49,285 bases of DNA from Lentisphaeria bacterium (GTDB lineage: Bacteria > Verrucomicrobiota > Lentisphaeria > Victivallales > Victivallaceae). Of this stretch, positions 34,748-43,388 are shown piece by piece. The translations under genes were made by a program, and so were the position numbers. The DNA is taken from the NCBI GenBank assembly GCA_017507125.1, contig JAFWBQ010000047.1:1-49285 (forward strand). The letters are read 5' to 3'. Numbering within the stretch: the stretch's first letter is position 1; every line of letters starts with the position of its first letter. The notes under the pieces were generated by a model. The model had not been told where the DNA came from and searched no databases. It saw only the letters and a program-made list of their open reading frames with translations.

Positions 34748-35821
34748 TTAACGCTCCGTACAGCTTATACAGGGATCAATGGAAAGAATGATAACAGCCA
34801 CATCCGGCAGATTACACCCCACCAGCATGGTCAGCAGAGGGGCAATGTTGGCAAATGTAGGTGTGCGGATCCGCAGACGGTCAAGTTTGTCACTGCCATT
34901 TCCGCGCATATAATAAAGCACTTCGCCACGGGGCTGTTCGACCCGGACAGCGGCTTCTCCCGAAGGATTTCCCTTGAAGGGCGTCTTCAACTCCCCTTCA
35001 GGGAGTCTTGCAAGAGCCTCACGGACAAGATTCATGGACTGATAAAGCTCCCTGACACGAACCATGGTCCGGGCGTAACAGTCGCCGTCATTTTCAACCA
35101 CAGGCTCAAAGCCCAATTCGCCATAGGCGGCATATCCCGTCATGCGGTGATCTTTGGCTATGCCGCTGCCCCTGAGAGAGGGACCCACAGCTCCCAGTTC
35201 GTAAGCCTTTTTGCCATCGATGACGCCCACGCCCACCAGACGCTCTTTGACACTGTAATCGCCCATGAGAACTTCGGATGAACGTTTGAACATCTTTTCA
35301 AAGTTGGCAAGTTTCTCAAGCACAAACTTTGCCTGTTCAGGCGAAATATCCTTGCGGACACCCCCGATACAGCAACTGCCAAGCATGACTCTGGCTCCGG
35401 TGGTACATTCCATGGCATCCATGATCTCTTCACGGATCTTCCAAATGGTGTAAAAAAGATTTTCAAAACCGAAAGCATCCGCCAGAAGTCCCAGCGCAAG
35501 CAGATGACTGTGCATCCGGTGAAGCTCCGCCCAGACCACCCGCAGATAACGCGCCCGGTCGGGGATCTGGATCCCCATCAGTTCTTCAATGCCCATGCTG
35601 TAAGCCATGGAGTGCATGAAACTGCAGATGCCGCAGACCCGTTCAATAAGGAACGTGTCCTGAATGAAATCTTTCTGTTCGGCAAGTTTTTCCAGACCGC
35701 GGTGGACGTAGCCCACCACCGGAACTGCAGAAACCACCTTTTCATCATTGAGCTCAAGCCGCAGCTGAAGAGGCTCAGGCAGCACCGGGTGCTGGGGACC
35801 GAAAGGAACAAGCATACTCAT
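34748..35821 (-). CDS. echE: Group 4 [NiFe] hydrogenase large (catalytic) subunit
   Basis: The 357-residue protein is the NuoD-like subunit that carries the NiFe site. The nickel cysteines are present: L1 motif RVCGICSFMH (Cys63, Cys66) and L2 motif DPCISCTER (Cys351, Cys354). All four are needed for H2 chemistry, which marks it as a hydrogenase and not a complex I subunit. The protein ends exactly at the Arg after the L2 motif, so there is no C-terminal extension to be cut off; a maturation endopeptidase would not be required, as reported for some group 4 enzymes such as CooH. It overlaps echD by 4 nt and is followed one base later by the ferredoxin subunit. Confidence 0.92.
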   Translation of the reverse strand: MSMLVPFGPQHPVLPEPLQLRLELNDEKVVSAVPVVGYVHRGLEKLAEQKDFIQDTFLIERVCGICSFMHSMAYSMGIEELMGIQIPDRARYLRVVWAELHRMHSHLLALGLLADAFGFENLFYTIWKIREEIMDAMECTTGARVMLGSCCIGGVRKDISPEQAKFVLEKLANFEKMFKRSSEVLMGDYSVKERLVGVGVIDGKKAYELGAVGPSLRGSGIAKDHRMTGYAAYGELGFEPVVENDGDCYARTMVRVRELYQSMNLVREALARLPEGELKTPFKGNPSGEAAVRVEQPRGEVLYYMRGNGSDKLDRLRIRTPTFANIAPLLTMLVGCNLPDVAVIILSIDPCISCTER

Positions 35822-36249
35822 TGGGCACCTCCATTGCTGACAGCCGCCGCAGGAGCTGTCATATTTCCTTTGCCGTCTGTGGTAACTGCCGTGACGCCCA
35901 CCCCGGGAACACGGCAGAAAGGCTGTGCCGGAGCATCTTCGGCAAGAAGAAAGTGTTTTTCATAGTCAATGGCAAGACCGCTTACGGTAATGCCGAAAAG
36001 ATCCTGGATCTCATTTTCCACGATCACGGCGGCAAAGCAGATGCCGGAAATACTGGGGAGCTCACTCCCCTTTTTCAATGCCAGTTGGAGCGTGGTCAGT
36101 TTGTAATCCAGATCAAAGTGGTAAAAAATGTCGAACTCTTCACCTTTATCCACCACGGTCATGGTGACGAAACGGTAGCCCTGCAAGAGCAGAGACCCGA
36201 TCTTTTCAAGCTGATTTTCCAAGGTCAGCGTTTCATTGATTTGCATCAT
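35818..36249 (-). CDS. echD: Hydrogenase subunit, NuoC/EchD-like
   Basis: The 143-residue protein matches the 30-kDa NuoC family: FDIFYHFDLDYKLTTLQL, SISGICFAAVIVENEIQDLFGI and a C-terminal FLLAE. It is a hydrophilic connector beside the large subunit. The C-terminal 20-25 residues (TAPAAAVSNGG) are low-complexity. AGGAGAA precedes the double ATG. It lies 19 nt after the small subunit and overlaps echE by ATGA. Confidence 0.85.
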   Translation of the reverse strand: MMQINETLTLENQLEKIGSLLLQGYRFVTMTVVDKGEEFDIFYHFDLDYKLTTLQLALKKGSELPSISGICFAAVIVENEIQDLFGITVSGLAIDYEKHFLLAEDAPAQPFCRVPGVGVTAVTTDGKGNMTAPAAAVSNGGAQ

Positions 36250-36268
36250 GGTGATTGCTTCTCCTGAG

Positions 36269-36778
36269 TTAATTTTTTTCTGTTGCCTCTTGCGGGGCAG
36301 GGGAGGGGGCCGGACCTTTCACGGTTTTGACCGGCAGCAGCGGCGGATCAACAGCAAGACCGGCGCGCTTTTTTTCCAGAATGCCCACCGCCTCAATGAT
36401 TCCGTCGATCATGGCTTCAGGACGGGGAGGACAGCCGGGAACGTGGACATCCACAGGGATCACGGAACCTACACCGCCCACCACATTGTAGCAGTCGGCA
36501 AAGATCCCGCCCGTTGCCGGACAGATACCCATGGCAACCACGACTTTGGGATCCGGCATCTGATCGTAGACATTTTTCAGAACATGCCGGTTCCGCAGAT
36601 TCACCGAACCCGTTACCACCAGAACATCCGCATGCTTCGGGTTGCCCACATGGAGTACACCGAAACGCTCCACATCGTAGGTCGGCGTCAGACAGGCGAG
36701 AAATTCAATATCACAGCCGTTGCAGCTGTTACAGTTGAAGTGGACCACCCAGGGGGATTTGGATATCGCTTTACTCAT
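36269..36778 (-). CDS. echC: Group 4 [NiFe] hydrogenase small subunit (NuoB/EchC-like)
   Basis: The 169-residue protein carries the proximal [4Fe-4S] ligands: Cys19-x2-Cys22 in CNSCNGCD, a Cys in MGICPATGG and a Cys in VPGCPPRPE. It receives electrons from the ferredoxin subunit and hands them to the NiFe site. The start at 36778 is preferred because its ATG overlaps the echB stop (TAATG); the longer frame to 36853 would run into echB. The C-terminal tail beyond the NuoB core (PVKTVKGPAPSPAPQEATEKN region) is Pro-rich. Confidence 0.9.
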   Translation of the reverse strand: MSKAISKSPWVVHFNCNSCNGCDIEFLACLTPTYDVERFGVLHVGNPKHADVLVVTGSVNLRNRHVLKNVYDQMPDPKVVVAMGICPATGGIFADCYNVVGGVGSVIPVDVHVPGCPPRPEAMIDGIIEAVGILEKKRAGLAVDPPLLPVKTVKGPAPSPAPQEATEKN

Positions 36779-37671
36779 TATTTCACCCATAACCAGATAA
36801 GGTTTGCCAGCGCCATGGAAAGAGGCACTGTCCACATGAAACGCAGCATCCAATGAGGCGTCAGCCGCGCAAACGAATTGTCAAGGATCGTCATAAAGGT
36901 CATACCCGCTGACGCCAGAAGAAAACCGATGATGATGTTGGTATGCCAGAATGCCATCATCAGTCCGAAGAAAAAGGCGATCTCATAAAAGTGGGCGATC
37001 TCAATGAGTCCGAGAAAGGGCCCTGAGTATTCCAGCGTTACCCCTTTGACGATCTCCTGATGGGCGTGGTGTGAGCTCGCAAGGTCAAAGGGGGACTTTT
37101 CAAACTCGATCGCCACTGCACAGAGAAAAGCCAGAAAAAGCAGAGGCATGGAAGGCAGCAGCGGTTCCCCTTTGGCAAAAAGATCACTGCCGAGAAAGCT
37201 CCCGTCGCGCAGATAAAGCGCTACGATCATCAGCAGAAAGACAGGCTCCACGCCCAGCATCTGCATGATTTTTCTCTGACTGCCGATCCAGCTGTAGGGG
37301 GAGCGGACACTCATTCCGCCCAAGACCAGACAGATCACAGAGAATGCCTGGACAAACAACACCATCAGCAGATCCCGTCCCTGCGCCAGAAGCAGCAGCG
37401 CCACCATCATAAAAATCAGATGGAGTGTGGCGTAAATCAGCTGCGGACGGTGGAGCGCCATCGGACTTTTGCTGAAAAGTTTGGCAAGATCATAAAACGG
37501 CTGCAGAAGCGGCGGACCGATCCTCCCCTGCATGCGGGCGGTCAGTTTGCGGTCGATACCGGTCAGCAGGGCTCCGGCGACAGGAGCGGAAAGCAGCACC
37601 AGAAAAGCGTAGAGCCACTGGTTGGTCAGACAGACAGTTCCGATTTTTTCTAAAAGTTCCATTGGATTCAC
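36778..37671 (-). CDS. echB: Hydrogenase membrane subunit, NuoH/EchB-like
   Basis: The 297-residue protein has about eight transmembrane helices and the NuoH signature RMQGRIGPPLLQPFYDLAKL early on and EFEKSPFDLASSHHAHQEIV later. The acidic loops form the quinone-site-like pathway that couples electron transfer to ion movement in Ech. It starts 4 nt after echA stops, with AGGTGA as ribosome site, and overlaps echC. Confidence 0.9.
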   Translation of the reverse strand: MNPMELLEKIGTVCLTNQWLYAFLVLLSAPVAGALLTGIDRKLTARMQGRIGPPLLQPFYDLAKLFSKSPMALHRPQLIYATLHLIFMMVALLLLAQGRDLLMVLFVQAFSVICLVLGGMSVRSPYSWIGSQRKIMQMLGVEPVFLLMIVALYLRDGSFLGSDLFAKGEPLLPSMPLLFLAFLCAVAIEFEKSPFDLASSHHAHQEIVKGVTLEYSGPFLGLIEIAHFYEIAFFFGLMMAFWHTNIIIGFLLASAGMTFMTILDNSFARLTPHWMLRFMWTVPLSMALANLIWLWVK

Positions 37672-37675
37672 CTCT

Positions 37676-39622
37676 TTACCTTACTGTTTTGCTCAGCGTG
37701 TTGCCGATCAGAACAAGTATGATCAGCCAGGCGCTCCAATTCAGACAGCCTGTCACCAGCTTTTCGTTGATGATACCGCGGAAATAGTAACTTGTCACAT
37801 GAGAGTGCTCGATTTTGCCCCCAATGCTGTGAAAGTCATAGGAGCGGATCTCATTGTCACCTTCAACTTCCTGAAAAGTTACATTCTCTCCGCACAGAAA
37901 TGGCATCCGGACCCACTCCTTTTTGAAGGTGCGCCAGCAGAGAAAGTAGTGGAGCACGCCTCCGGCGGCAATGGCGCCGAAGATGATGAGAGCCGGAAAT
38001 GTCGCCGCCTGATTGAGAAGAACGCCCGTCCCGAAGACACTCTCTGCCATGGGAACGTAGACTTTGTTCAGGATCAGCATAGTGGTGACTCCTGTACCGA
38101 GAACCATCAGCGCCAGAAGTCCAAGTGCCGTTTTCATGGTCTTTGACATATTTTCTTTTACGCTTACTGCATGATAGCCTGTGTGCTGGATCCTGCCGAT
38201 CCACTTTGCCCAGAAGAAAACGGTCAATGCACTGCCCAGCACCATGAAAAGCAGCAGGAAGGGGGAACGGATCGTCGCCTCAATGGCAAGCCATTTGCTC
38301 AGAAGCATTCCGAAGGGCGGCAGCAGCATGGAAAGCATCCCGATCAGGATCATAAGAGAGGTGAAGGGCATCTTGAACATGAGACCGTCCATGTCTTCGA
38401 TATCCCGTGACCCGATCTCCTGTTCGATCCTGCCGACACACAGAAAGAGCAGACCTTTGGAAATCGCATGGAAACTGATGATGGCAAGACCCGCCGCATA
38501 AGCAAGGGGCGAGTTGATCCCCGCACATGCCACCACAAGGCCCAGATTGGAAATGGTGGAATAGGCAAGGACCCTTTTGCCGTTGCTCTGGGTACAGGCA
38601 AGAAGCGCTCCCCCAAGGAAGGTGATGGCTCCGGCAAAGGCGATGACCATGGTCACGCGGACATCACTCTGGAAATTCGGGGTGATCCGCATGACCAGAT
38701 AGACGCCGGCTTTAACCATGGTGGCGGCATGGAGCATGGCAGAAACCGGGGTCGGCGCCACCATGGCTCCCAAAAGCCAGCTCTGGAAGGGAAACAATGC
38801 CGATTTGGTAAAGGCGGCAATGGTCAGCAGCACGGCTGCGGGGAGAGTAAAGTAATCTTTGCTGAAAAGTTCATTGAAGGTTTCTCCGCCGGTCTGGATT
38901 TTAAGCACAAGAATACCCAGTACGAGCAGAACCCCGCCGAAACTGTTGATGAGCAGCGCTCTGACAGCATTTTGAGTTCGGGCTTCTCCGCCATCCTGAC
39001 CGATGAGGGCGTAGCTGCACAAAGTGGTTCCTTCCCAGAAAAAACTGAAAAAGGAAAGATGATTTGTGACTACAAGTCCGATCATCAGTCCGAGAAAGCT
39101 CAGAAAGAAAAAGTAAAAACGCTGCAGTGAACCCGCTCCCTGCGGGGCGTGCTCTTTGTGGCGCTTCATGTACCCCACTGAGAAAAGAAGTATTGCAGCT
39201 CCCACGCAGCAGCTGACAAGCAGCATGATCCGCGCCAGATTGTCGATCTTGAAGAGCGTAAAAGTTGAAGTGTGGTCAGCCGGAACGAACACTCCAGCTG
39301 CAACGCCAGCCAACTGCAGCAGCGTCAGCAGAAAGATCCAGGCGTTACGGATCTTCAGAGAAACGATCAGCAGTACGGCGATGATCGCCACTTCAAGAGC
39401 ATTACCGGCGTAAGCTGCCCAGGGCGGCACGGTCATGGTCCAGATCCCTCCGGGGAAGAAGGTGGAAAGACAGACCACGGCAATGCCTCCTGCGGCAACA
39501 GGAAGCGCCAACAGAGAGACCAGCACATTGCGGAGCCGGTCATTGGTAATAACTCCGGCAAGGAGTCCTCCTGCCAAAGGCAGCAGGATCAGAGCCGGAA
39601 CAAGCCATGATATCCAATTCAT
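37676..39622 (-). CDS. echA: Hydrogenase ion-pumping membrane subunit, NuoL/EchA-like
   Basis: The 648-residue protein has about 14-16 transmembrane helices and antiporter-type signatures: FFWEGTTLCSYALIG, FTKSALFPFQSWLLGAM, PTPVSAMLHAATMVKAGVYL and the discontinuous-helix Lys and His residues. It moves H+ or Na+ in the Ech complex. ATG 39622 is chosen because AAGGA precedes it; the longer frame to 39691 overlaps hypB. It is the first structural gene, 61 nt after hypB. Confidence 0.9.
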   Translation of the reverse strand: MNWISWLVPALILLPLAGGLLAGVITNDRLRNVLVSLLALPVAAGGIAVVCLSTFFPGGIWTMTVPPWAAYAGNALEVAIIAVLLIVSLKIRNAWIFLLTLLQLAGVAAGVFVPADHTSTFTLFKIDNLARIMLLVSCCVGAAILLFSVGYMKRHKEHAPQGAGSLQRFYFFFLSFLGLMIGLVVTNHLSFFSFFWEGTTLCSYALIGQDGGEARTQNAVRALLINSFGGVLLVLGILVLKIQTGGETFNELFSKDYFTLPAAVLLTIAAFTKSALFPFQSWLLGAMVAPTPVSAMLHAATMVKAGVYLVMRITPNFQSDVRVTMVIAFAGAITFLGGALLACTQSNGKRVLAYSTISNLGLVVACAGINSPLAYAAGLAIISFHAISKGLLFLCVGRIEQEIGSRDIEDMDGLMFKMPFTSLMILIGMLSMLLPPFGMLLSKWLAIEATIRSPFLLLFMVLGSALTVFFWAKWIGRIQHTGYHAVSVKENMSKTMKTALGLLALMVLGTGVTTMLILNKVYVPMAESVFGTGVLLNQAATFPALIIFGAIAAGGVLHYFLCWRTFKKEWVRMPFLCGENVTFQEVEGDNEIRSYDFHSIGGKIEHSHVTSYYFRGIINEKLVTGCLNWSAWLIILVLIGNTLSKTVR

Positions 39623-39683
39623 AGTGAAAAATCCTTGTTTTTTCAGTGATTTCTGTTCAGAGAACAGACGACAGTAAACCAAA

Positions 39684-40469
39684 TTATCCAATTTGCAATT
39701 TATTCAGCAGGAATTTTATCCAGCTGTCAAAGCCCTCCCCGGTTTTGGACGAGATCCGCATGAATTGCACATCCGGATTGACCTGTTTGATATTTTCAGT
39801 ACATTGATCATAATTCCATTCCAACACTTTTTCAAGATCGCATTTGGTGATGAGCACCACTTCTGCCGCAGCAAAAAGTGCGGGATATTTCAAAGGTTTT
39901 TCTTCTCCTTCCGGCGTGGAAAGAAGAGCGATTTTTGCATTCTCTCCCAGATCAAACGCCACCGGACAAACCAGATTGCCCACATTTTCAATGAAAAGAA
40001 GCCGGGTGTTTTCAGGGATTGCCGTTTCAAGGACATCCCGGATCCTCGAAGCATCAAGGTGACAGCTGGATCGGGTCTCTATCTGAGTGACGGCGGCACC
40101 GGTACTTTTCATGCGTTCAGCATCAAAAGTACCGTACTGATCCCCGACGATGACGGCGGCGGGGATATTCTGTTTGCCCAGCTCTTTCAAGGTTTCCACA
40201 AGAAGGGAGGTTTTTCCGGAACCGGGGGAGGAGATCAGATTCAGAACTGTAATGTTTCTTTCTCTGAACCACTCTCTGTTTGCGGCGGCAACGGCATCGT
40301 TGGCGCCAAGCACCGCAGTACCGATATTGACCTGACGGCTCGTGCTTTCTTCATGGGTATGGGTATAGCTTTTTCCGTCGGCGCCCACATGGGTATGGGG
40401 AACGCCGGGAACGTGGTTATGGTGGTGACCGTGATGGTGGTCACCGGAGCATCCGCAATCTTTACACAT
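39684..40469 (-). CDS. hypB: Hydrogenase nickel-insertion GTPase HypB
   Basis: The 261-residue protein has an N-terminal Ni-binding CKDCGCS motif followed by a His-rich stretch (HHHGHHHNH and a second THTH), a P-loop SSPGSGKT, the Ni/Zn-site CHLDA motif, the switch ENVGNLVCP and TKCDL for guanine recognition. It loads nickel into the large subunit using GTP. The start at 40469 overlaps the end of hypA by 8 nt (ATGTGTAA). Confidence 0.93.
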   Translation of the reverse strand: MCKDCGCSGDHHHGHHHNHVPGVPHTHVGADGKSYTHTHEESTSRQVNIGTAVLGANDAVAAANREWFRERNITVLNLISSPGSGKTSLLVETLKELGKQNIPAAVIVGDQYGTFDAERMKSTGAAVTQIETRSSCHLDASRIRDVLETAIPENTRLLFIENVGNLVCPVAFDLGENAKIALLSTPEGEEKPLKYPALFAAAEVVLITKCDLEKVLEWNYDQCTENIKQVNPDVQFMRISSKTGEGFDSWIKFLLNKLQIG

Positions 40470-40815
40470 CTTGAACTTCTGCACTTTCCAATATAAATTC
40501 ACTGCCGCTTTCCCGGTGCAGAGTTTCTCTGCCGCAGGAAGGACATTTTATCTGCCAATCATCAAACTCAAAACACTTGCCGCATTCACGGCAGCTGTGT
40601 TTTACCTTTGCCATGCGGATCACCAGATGGCATTTTTCCAATCCGCTCCCGGGAAAATTGGCAACAGCCGGTTCCCAGGCGAAGTTGAGCGCCTCAGGAT
40701 CGATCCCCGAAAAGGGCCCGATGCGGAGGTGTGCCGCTGTGACTTTTACAGCATTTTCCTTCATGTATCTTATCAATGTTTCTGCCAGAGAGGTGGCGAT
40801 GGCAAGTTCATGCAT
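40462..40815 (-). CDS. hypA: Hydrogenase nickel chaperone HypA
   Basis: The 117-residue protein starts MHELAIA, whose His2 binds nickel, and has the zinc site CRECGKC...CPSCG. It works with HypB. It lies 22 nt after hypE. Confidence 0.92.
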   Translation of the reverse strand: MHELAIATSLAETLIRYMKENAVKVTAAHLRIGPFSGIDPEALNFAWEPAVANFPGSGLEKCHLVIRMAKVKHSCRECGKCFEFDDWQIKCPSCGRETLHRESGSEFILESAEVQDV

Positions 40816-40837
40816 ATTAAATCAGCGTCCCTTTCTT

Positions 40838-41833
40838 TCAGCAGATCCGCGGCAATTGGTCACCTGCGGGCATTTTCAGCTCCCGCAAGGCTCCCCAGCT
40901 GTTTTTCAGGACGGTTTCCCCCGGAGCCCCTGCCGCAGTACCTATGACGGCGGCGCGCCGGCACCCCGGGAGTTCTCTCAAGGCGCTAACGCACTCATCT
41001 GCCGATTCAGCGGAAACAACGGCGGCAAAACACCCTTCGCAAGCGGCAAAACCGGGATCTACACCGAGAAGTTTTGCCACTGCGGCAGCTTCTGGTGTGA
41101 CAGGCAGAGCCTCTTCATCCAGAACCACTCCGCAGGGCGCATTTTCAAAAATCTCTTTCACGATGCCCCAGACACCGCCGCGGGTGGCGTCGCGCATGAA
41201 TTTGAGTCCTTCTCCTGCCGTTTTGAAAAGCACTTCCACAGCTTCAGCCAGACAGGCGCAGTCGCTGGCAAGAGTACCGCTCTCAAGACCGTAACGTTCA
41301 GCCAGAATGCTCAAGCCGTGTTCGCCGGCGGCGCCGCTGACAATGATTTTATCGCCGACCCCGATGCGCTCTGCTCCAAGTTTCATGCCGCTGCGTTTGA
41401 AACCGATCCCTGAAGTGTTGATATAAATGCCGTCACCGGCGCCCCGGGGGACAACTTTGGTGTCTCCGGTGATGATGGAAACGTGACAGGCATCGGCGGT
41501 CTCTTTCATGGAGTCGAGGATCTTTTGCAGCTCTTCAAGAGAAAGTCCCTCTTCAATGATGAGGCTGCAGCTCAGATAGCGGGGGATCCCACCTGCCATA
41601 AGGAGGTCATTGACCGTTCCTGTAACTGCCAGTTTACCGATGTCGCCGCCTTTGAAAAAACGGGGCGTGACAACAAAGCTGTCACTGGAAAAAACGATTC
41701 CCTCTGGCGTTATCGCTCCGTCAGGAAGCGGTGCAAGAAGAGGATCGGAAAAACGTTCCAGGATCTCTTCTCTGATAAGATCGTTTTGAAGTGTTCCGCC
41801 GCCGCCGTGTGCAAGTGAGATGATATTATTCAC
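40838..41833 (-). CDS. hypE: Hydrogenase maturation protein HypE
   Basis: The 331-residue protein is of the PurM/AIR-synthase fold: AHGGGGTLQNDLI, FSSDSFVVTP, ATRGGVWGIVKEIFE, and it ends in the functional C-terminal cysteine motif PRIC. It dehydrates a thiocarbamate on that cysteine to make the cyanide ligand. The start is a GTG at 41833 whose GTGA overlaps the hypD stop; the longer ATG frame to 41917 lies inside hypD. Confidence 0.92.
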   Translation of the reverse strand: MNNIISLAHGGGGTLQNDLIREEILERFSDPLLAPLPDGAITPEGIVFSSDSFVVTPRFFKGGDIGKLAVTGTVNDLLMAGGIPRYLSCSLIIEEGLSLEELQKILDSMKETADACHVSIITGDTKVVPRGAGDGIYINTSGIGFKRSGMKLGAERIGVGDKIIVSGAAGEHGLSILAERYGLESGTLASDCACLAEAVEVLFKTAGEGLKFMRDATRGGVWGIVKEIFENAPCGVVLDEEALPVTPEAAAVAKLLGVDPGFAACEGCFAAVVSAESADECVSALRELPGCRRAAVIGTAAGAPGETVLKNSWGALRELKMPAGDQLPRIC

Positions 41834-42876
41834 AGCCTGCCCCCGTACATGAATGAGGCGGCGCAGCTGCCTTCGCTGCTTGCCATACAGGCGCCCACAG
41901 GATTTTCCGGTGTGCATCTGTTACCGAAAAGAGGACAACTTGAGGGTAGTGCCGCACCGGAAATGATTTCTCCGCAGCGGCAGTCGGGATCCTCTTCAAA
42001 AACGGCATCTCCGGCAGAATAGAGTTTTGAAGCATCAAACCTGGCAAACTCCTCTTTGAGAACTCTGCCGCTTCCGGGGATCTCTCCCAGGCCGCGCCAG
42101 ACGCTTGAAGAAGTTGTAAAGTAACGGTCAATCAGTTTCAGTGCCGCCTGATTGCCATGGGGAGAGACTGCCTGAGAATAATTATTGCAGAGAAAATCTT
42201 TTTTACCTTTCGCCACAGCTTCGAGCAGCAGATAAAGGGAATGAAGGATATTTTCCGGCTCAAATCCCGAAACAACTCCCGGAACAGGGAGTCCGGAAAA
42301 GTCTCCGACTCCTGTGACGCTTGCCACATGTCCCGGCAGAAGAAGTGCCGAAAGATGAGAGCTGCAGCAGAGAGTGGATAAAACCGGTTTGATCTCCTTG
42401 AAATCAGACAAAAGGGAAAAATTGTCACAGTTTCGCATTTCGAGGTCAGCCATGAGTGCGGCTGCAGCGCTTAACGTCGGGGCAAAGCCTACAGCGGCGA
42501 AGACCACTTTCAGTCGGGGACTGGCAAGTGCAAACGCCAGAGCATCAGCAGGAGAATAGACGATTTTCAGATTATTTTCTCCGGCAAGTGTTCCGTGTTT
42601 TCCCGGAATCCTCAGCAGATCTCCGAAGAGGGTAACGATAACTCCCTGTCTGAGCAGGTTCCGGATCTTTTCGATGAATCCTGCACCGGCAACGCAAACG
42701 GGACATCCGGGGCCTGAGATCAAAGTGACATTTTCCGGGAGAAGTGCCCGCAGATTATGGCGCGCGATGGCATGGGTGTGAGTTCCGCACACTTCCATGA
42801 TCCGCAACGTCCGGGGGCATGACGCCGCCTTTTCTGCCAGAGCGGCGCGCCAGAAATTTGCACTTTTCAAATCCAC
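41830..42876 (-). CDS. hypD: Hydrogenase maturation protein HypD
   Basis: The 348-residue protein has the HypD signatures MEVCGTHTHAI, SGPGCPVCV, LPGHVASVTG, the [4Fe-4S]-region cysteines in DPDCRCGEI and CMASSEGSCAASFMY. It builds the Fe(CN)2CO unit with HypC. It lies 15 nt after hypC. Confidence 0.93.
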   Translation of the reverse strand: MDLKSANFWRAALAEKAASCPRTLRIMEVCGTHTHAIARHNLRALLPENVTLISGPGCPVCVAGAGFIEKIRNLLRQGVIVTLFGDLLRIPGKHGTLAGENNLKIVYSPADALAFALASPRLKVVFAAVGFAPTLSAAAALMADLEMRNCDNFSLLSDFKEIKPVLSTLCCSSHLSALLLPGHVASVTGVGDFSGLPVPGVVSGFEPENILHSLYLLLEAVAKGKKDFLCNNYSQAVSPHGNQAALKLIDRYFTTSSSVWRGLGEIPGSGRVLKEEFARFDASKLYSAGDAVFEEDPDCRCGEIISGAALPSSCPLFGNRCTPENPVGACMASSEGSCAASFMYGGRL

Positions 42877-42891
42877 GGTAAATTTTAACTT

Positions 42892-43125
42892 TCAATTAAG
42901 GGATGTTAAATTCTGTTTCAGCTCATTCATGATCCTGAGTTGTTCTCCGGCTGCTGCCAAATCTATTTTTTCAATAGCGTAACCGGCATGTACAAGGATA
43001 TGATCTCCAACTTCCACCTTATCAAGCAGTCGTAAACTGATCTTGCGTGAAATGCCGTCAAGTTCGGCAATACATTCTTTACCGGGAAGCACTTCCTTGA
43101 CGCACATGGGCCAGGCGATACACAT
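42892..43125 (-). CDS. hypC: Hydrogenase maturation chaperone HypC
   Basis: The 77-residue protein starts MCIAWP, whose Cys2 (after Met removal) binds iron with HypD. GKECIAELDG and DKVEVGDHILVHAGYAI follow the HypC/HupF pattern. ATG 43125 is chosen by Cys2 and AAGGA upstream. It is the first gene of the hyp-ech unit. No hypF or endopeptidase gene lies in the window. Confidence 0.9.
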   Translation of the reverse strand: MCIAWPMCVKEVLPGKECIAELDGISRKISLRLLDKVEVGDHILVHAGYAIEKIDLAAAGEQLRIMNELKQNLTSLN

Positions 43126-43172
43126 AGATATTTTTTTCCTTAATAACTTATTTAGTATCAATGACAAGGCAT

Positions 43173-43201
43173 AATTTACACTCCCCGGAACGAAAATGCA
43201 A
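43173..43201 (-). promoter_or_regulatory. Promoter of the hyp-ech operon
   Basis: Minus strand TTGCAT (43201-43196), 17-nt spacer, TAAATT (43178-43173), giving a leader of about 40 nt to hypC. The stretch upstream is strongly AT-rich with A- and T-tracts, which may act as an UP-element. Confidence 0.55.
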
Positions 43202-43313
43202 TCTCTGACAATTAAAATATAAGTTTTTTTTCAAAAAATTGTACTTTGCTTTCAGGAAAATTGAATATTTTTTCAGAAATATTTAACAATTTGATTAAGT
43301 ATTTTTATATTGA

Positions 43314-43353
43314 TAAAAAAATACTTTTCTCTGAGATCCCAGAGAAAAGTATT
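43314..43353 (-). terminator. Terminator of the GH106-like gene
   Basis: A perfect 14-bp stem (43320-43333 with 43340-43353) has a 6-nt loop. The six bases 43314-43319 give a T-run on the minus strand. It lies 35 nt past the GH106-like gene and upstream of the hyp promoter. Confidence 0.82.
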
Positions 43354-43388
43354 CTTAACGTGGAATGACCGGAAGAAATATCAAAAAT

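Noticed and set aside
37671..37676. Complex I (nuo) operon instead of Ech hydrogenase
   Set aside because: The large subunit keeps both Cys pairs of the NiFe site, and hyp maturation genes are in the same unit.
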